A stretch of DNA of 6,093 bases. Origin: Candidatus Desantisiibacteriota bacterium. Lineage in GTDB: Bacteria > JACRDZ01. Shown piece after piece: positions 6,089 to 6,093 of this stretch. Numbering within the stretch: the first letter of the stretch is position 1; each line of letters opens with the position of its first letter. Under the pieces are notes generated by a model. It made no database searches. It saw nothing but the letters and a program-made list of their open reading frames with translations, and was not told the DNA's origin. The translations under genes and the position numbers were made by a program. The stretch is from NCBI GenBank assembly GCA_016209155.1, contig JACQWU010000283.1:1-6093 (forward strand), written 5' to 3'.

Positions 6089-6093
6089 ATGAA
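6089..6093 (+). CDS. start of a further gene, cut by the window edge
   Basis: An ATG at 6089-6091 follows a very strong ribosome site, AGGAGGAG at 6075-6082, with a six-base spacing. Only the first codon and two bases are inside the window, so the product is unknown. It begins 37 bp after the SDR-like stop with no terminator between, so the two are probably co-transcribed. Confidence 0.6.

Overview
The window is A+T-rich bacterial DNA, with long A and T runs even inside genes. It probably comes from a diderm (Gram-negative-type) bacterium: there is a lipobox lipoprotein, an exported beta-helix protein and a CheX-type protein. The mix of families (NosD-like beta-helix, carboxypeptidase-regulatory-like lipoprotein, orphan CheX, PxKF-type C-terminus) would suit Desulfobacterota, Nitrospirota or related uncultured lineages. 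No rRNA or taxonomic marker is present, so this is only a suggestion.

Left block (75-4060, all +): four genes in a row. They are (1) a membrane-anchored or secreted right-handed parallel beta-helix protein, (2) a lipoprotein with three tandem ~118-residue beta-sandwich-like repeats, (3) a fumarylacetoacetate hydrolase (FAH) family enzyme with all expected metal ligands and the His/Glu and Lys catalytic residues, and (4) a stand-alone CheX-like CheY-P phosphatase domain. The gaps are 47, 21 and 72 bp, each later gene has a clear Shine-Dalgarno site, and no internal terminator is seen, so they may be co-transcribed. The block ends in a strong G/C hairpin at 4062-4094 with T-rich sequence on both sides, which should terminate transcription from both directions. 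Genes 1 and 2 look like a cell-envelope pair. The FAH enzyme and the CheX-like protein have no obvious functional tie to them.

Middle (4061-4515): no intact gene. On the minus strand, facing the terminator, lies the 3' end of a broken gene (4100-4282). It encodes the last 60 residues of a PxKF-type C-terminal domain, closed upstream by in-frame stops next to a 7-bp tandem duplication. A sigma-70-like promoter (TTGACA, 16 bp, TATAAA) points at the remnant from 4376.

Right block (4516-6093, +): after an extended -10 promoter comes a large 511-residue short-chain dehydrogenase/reductase (SDR)-fold protein. It has a charged helical N-terminus, a four-cysteine zinc-ribbon-like segment, a normal cofactor-binding motif, an insert of about 110 residues, and Thr where the catalytic Tyr of the YxxxK motif should be. 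A strong Shine-Dalgarno and ATG at the right edge begin another gene.

The items most worth a second look are the seven-cysteine ladder in the beta-helix protein and the SDR-like protein without the usual active-site Tyr. No CRISPR array, insertion sequence, tRNA or phage gene was recognised.
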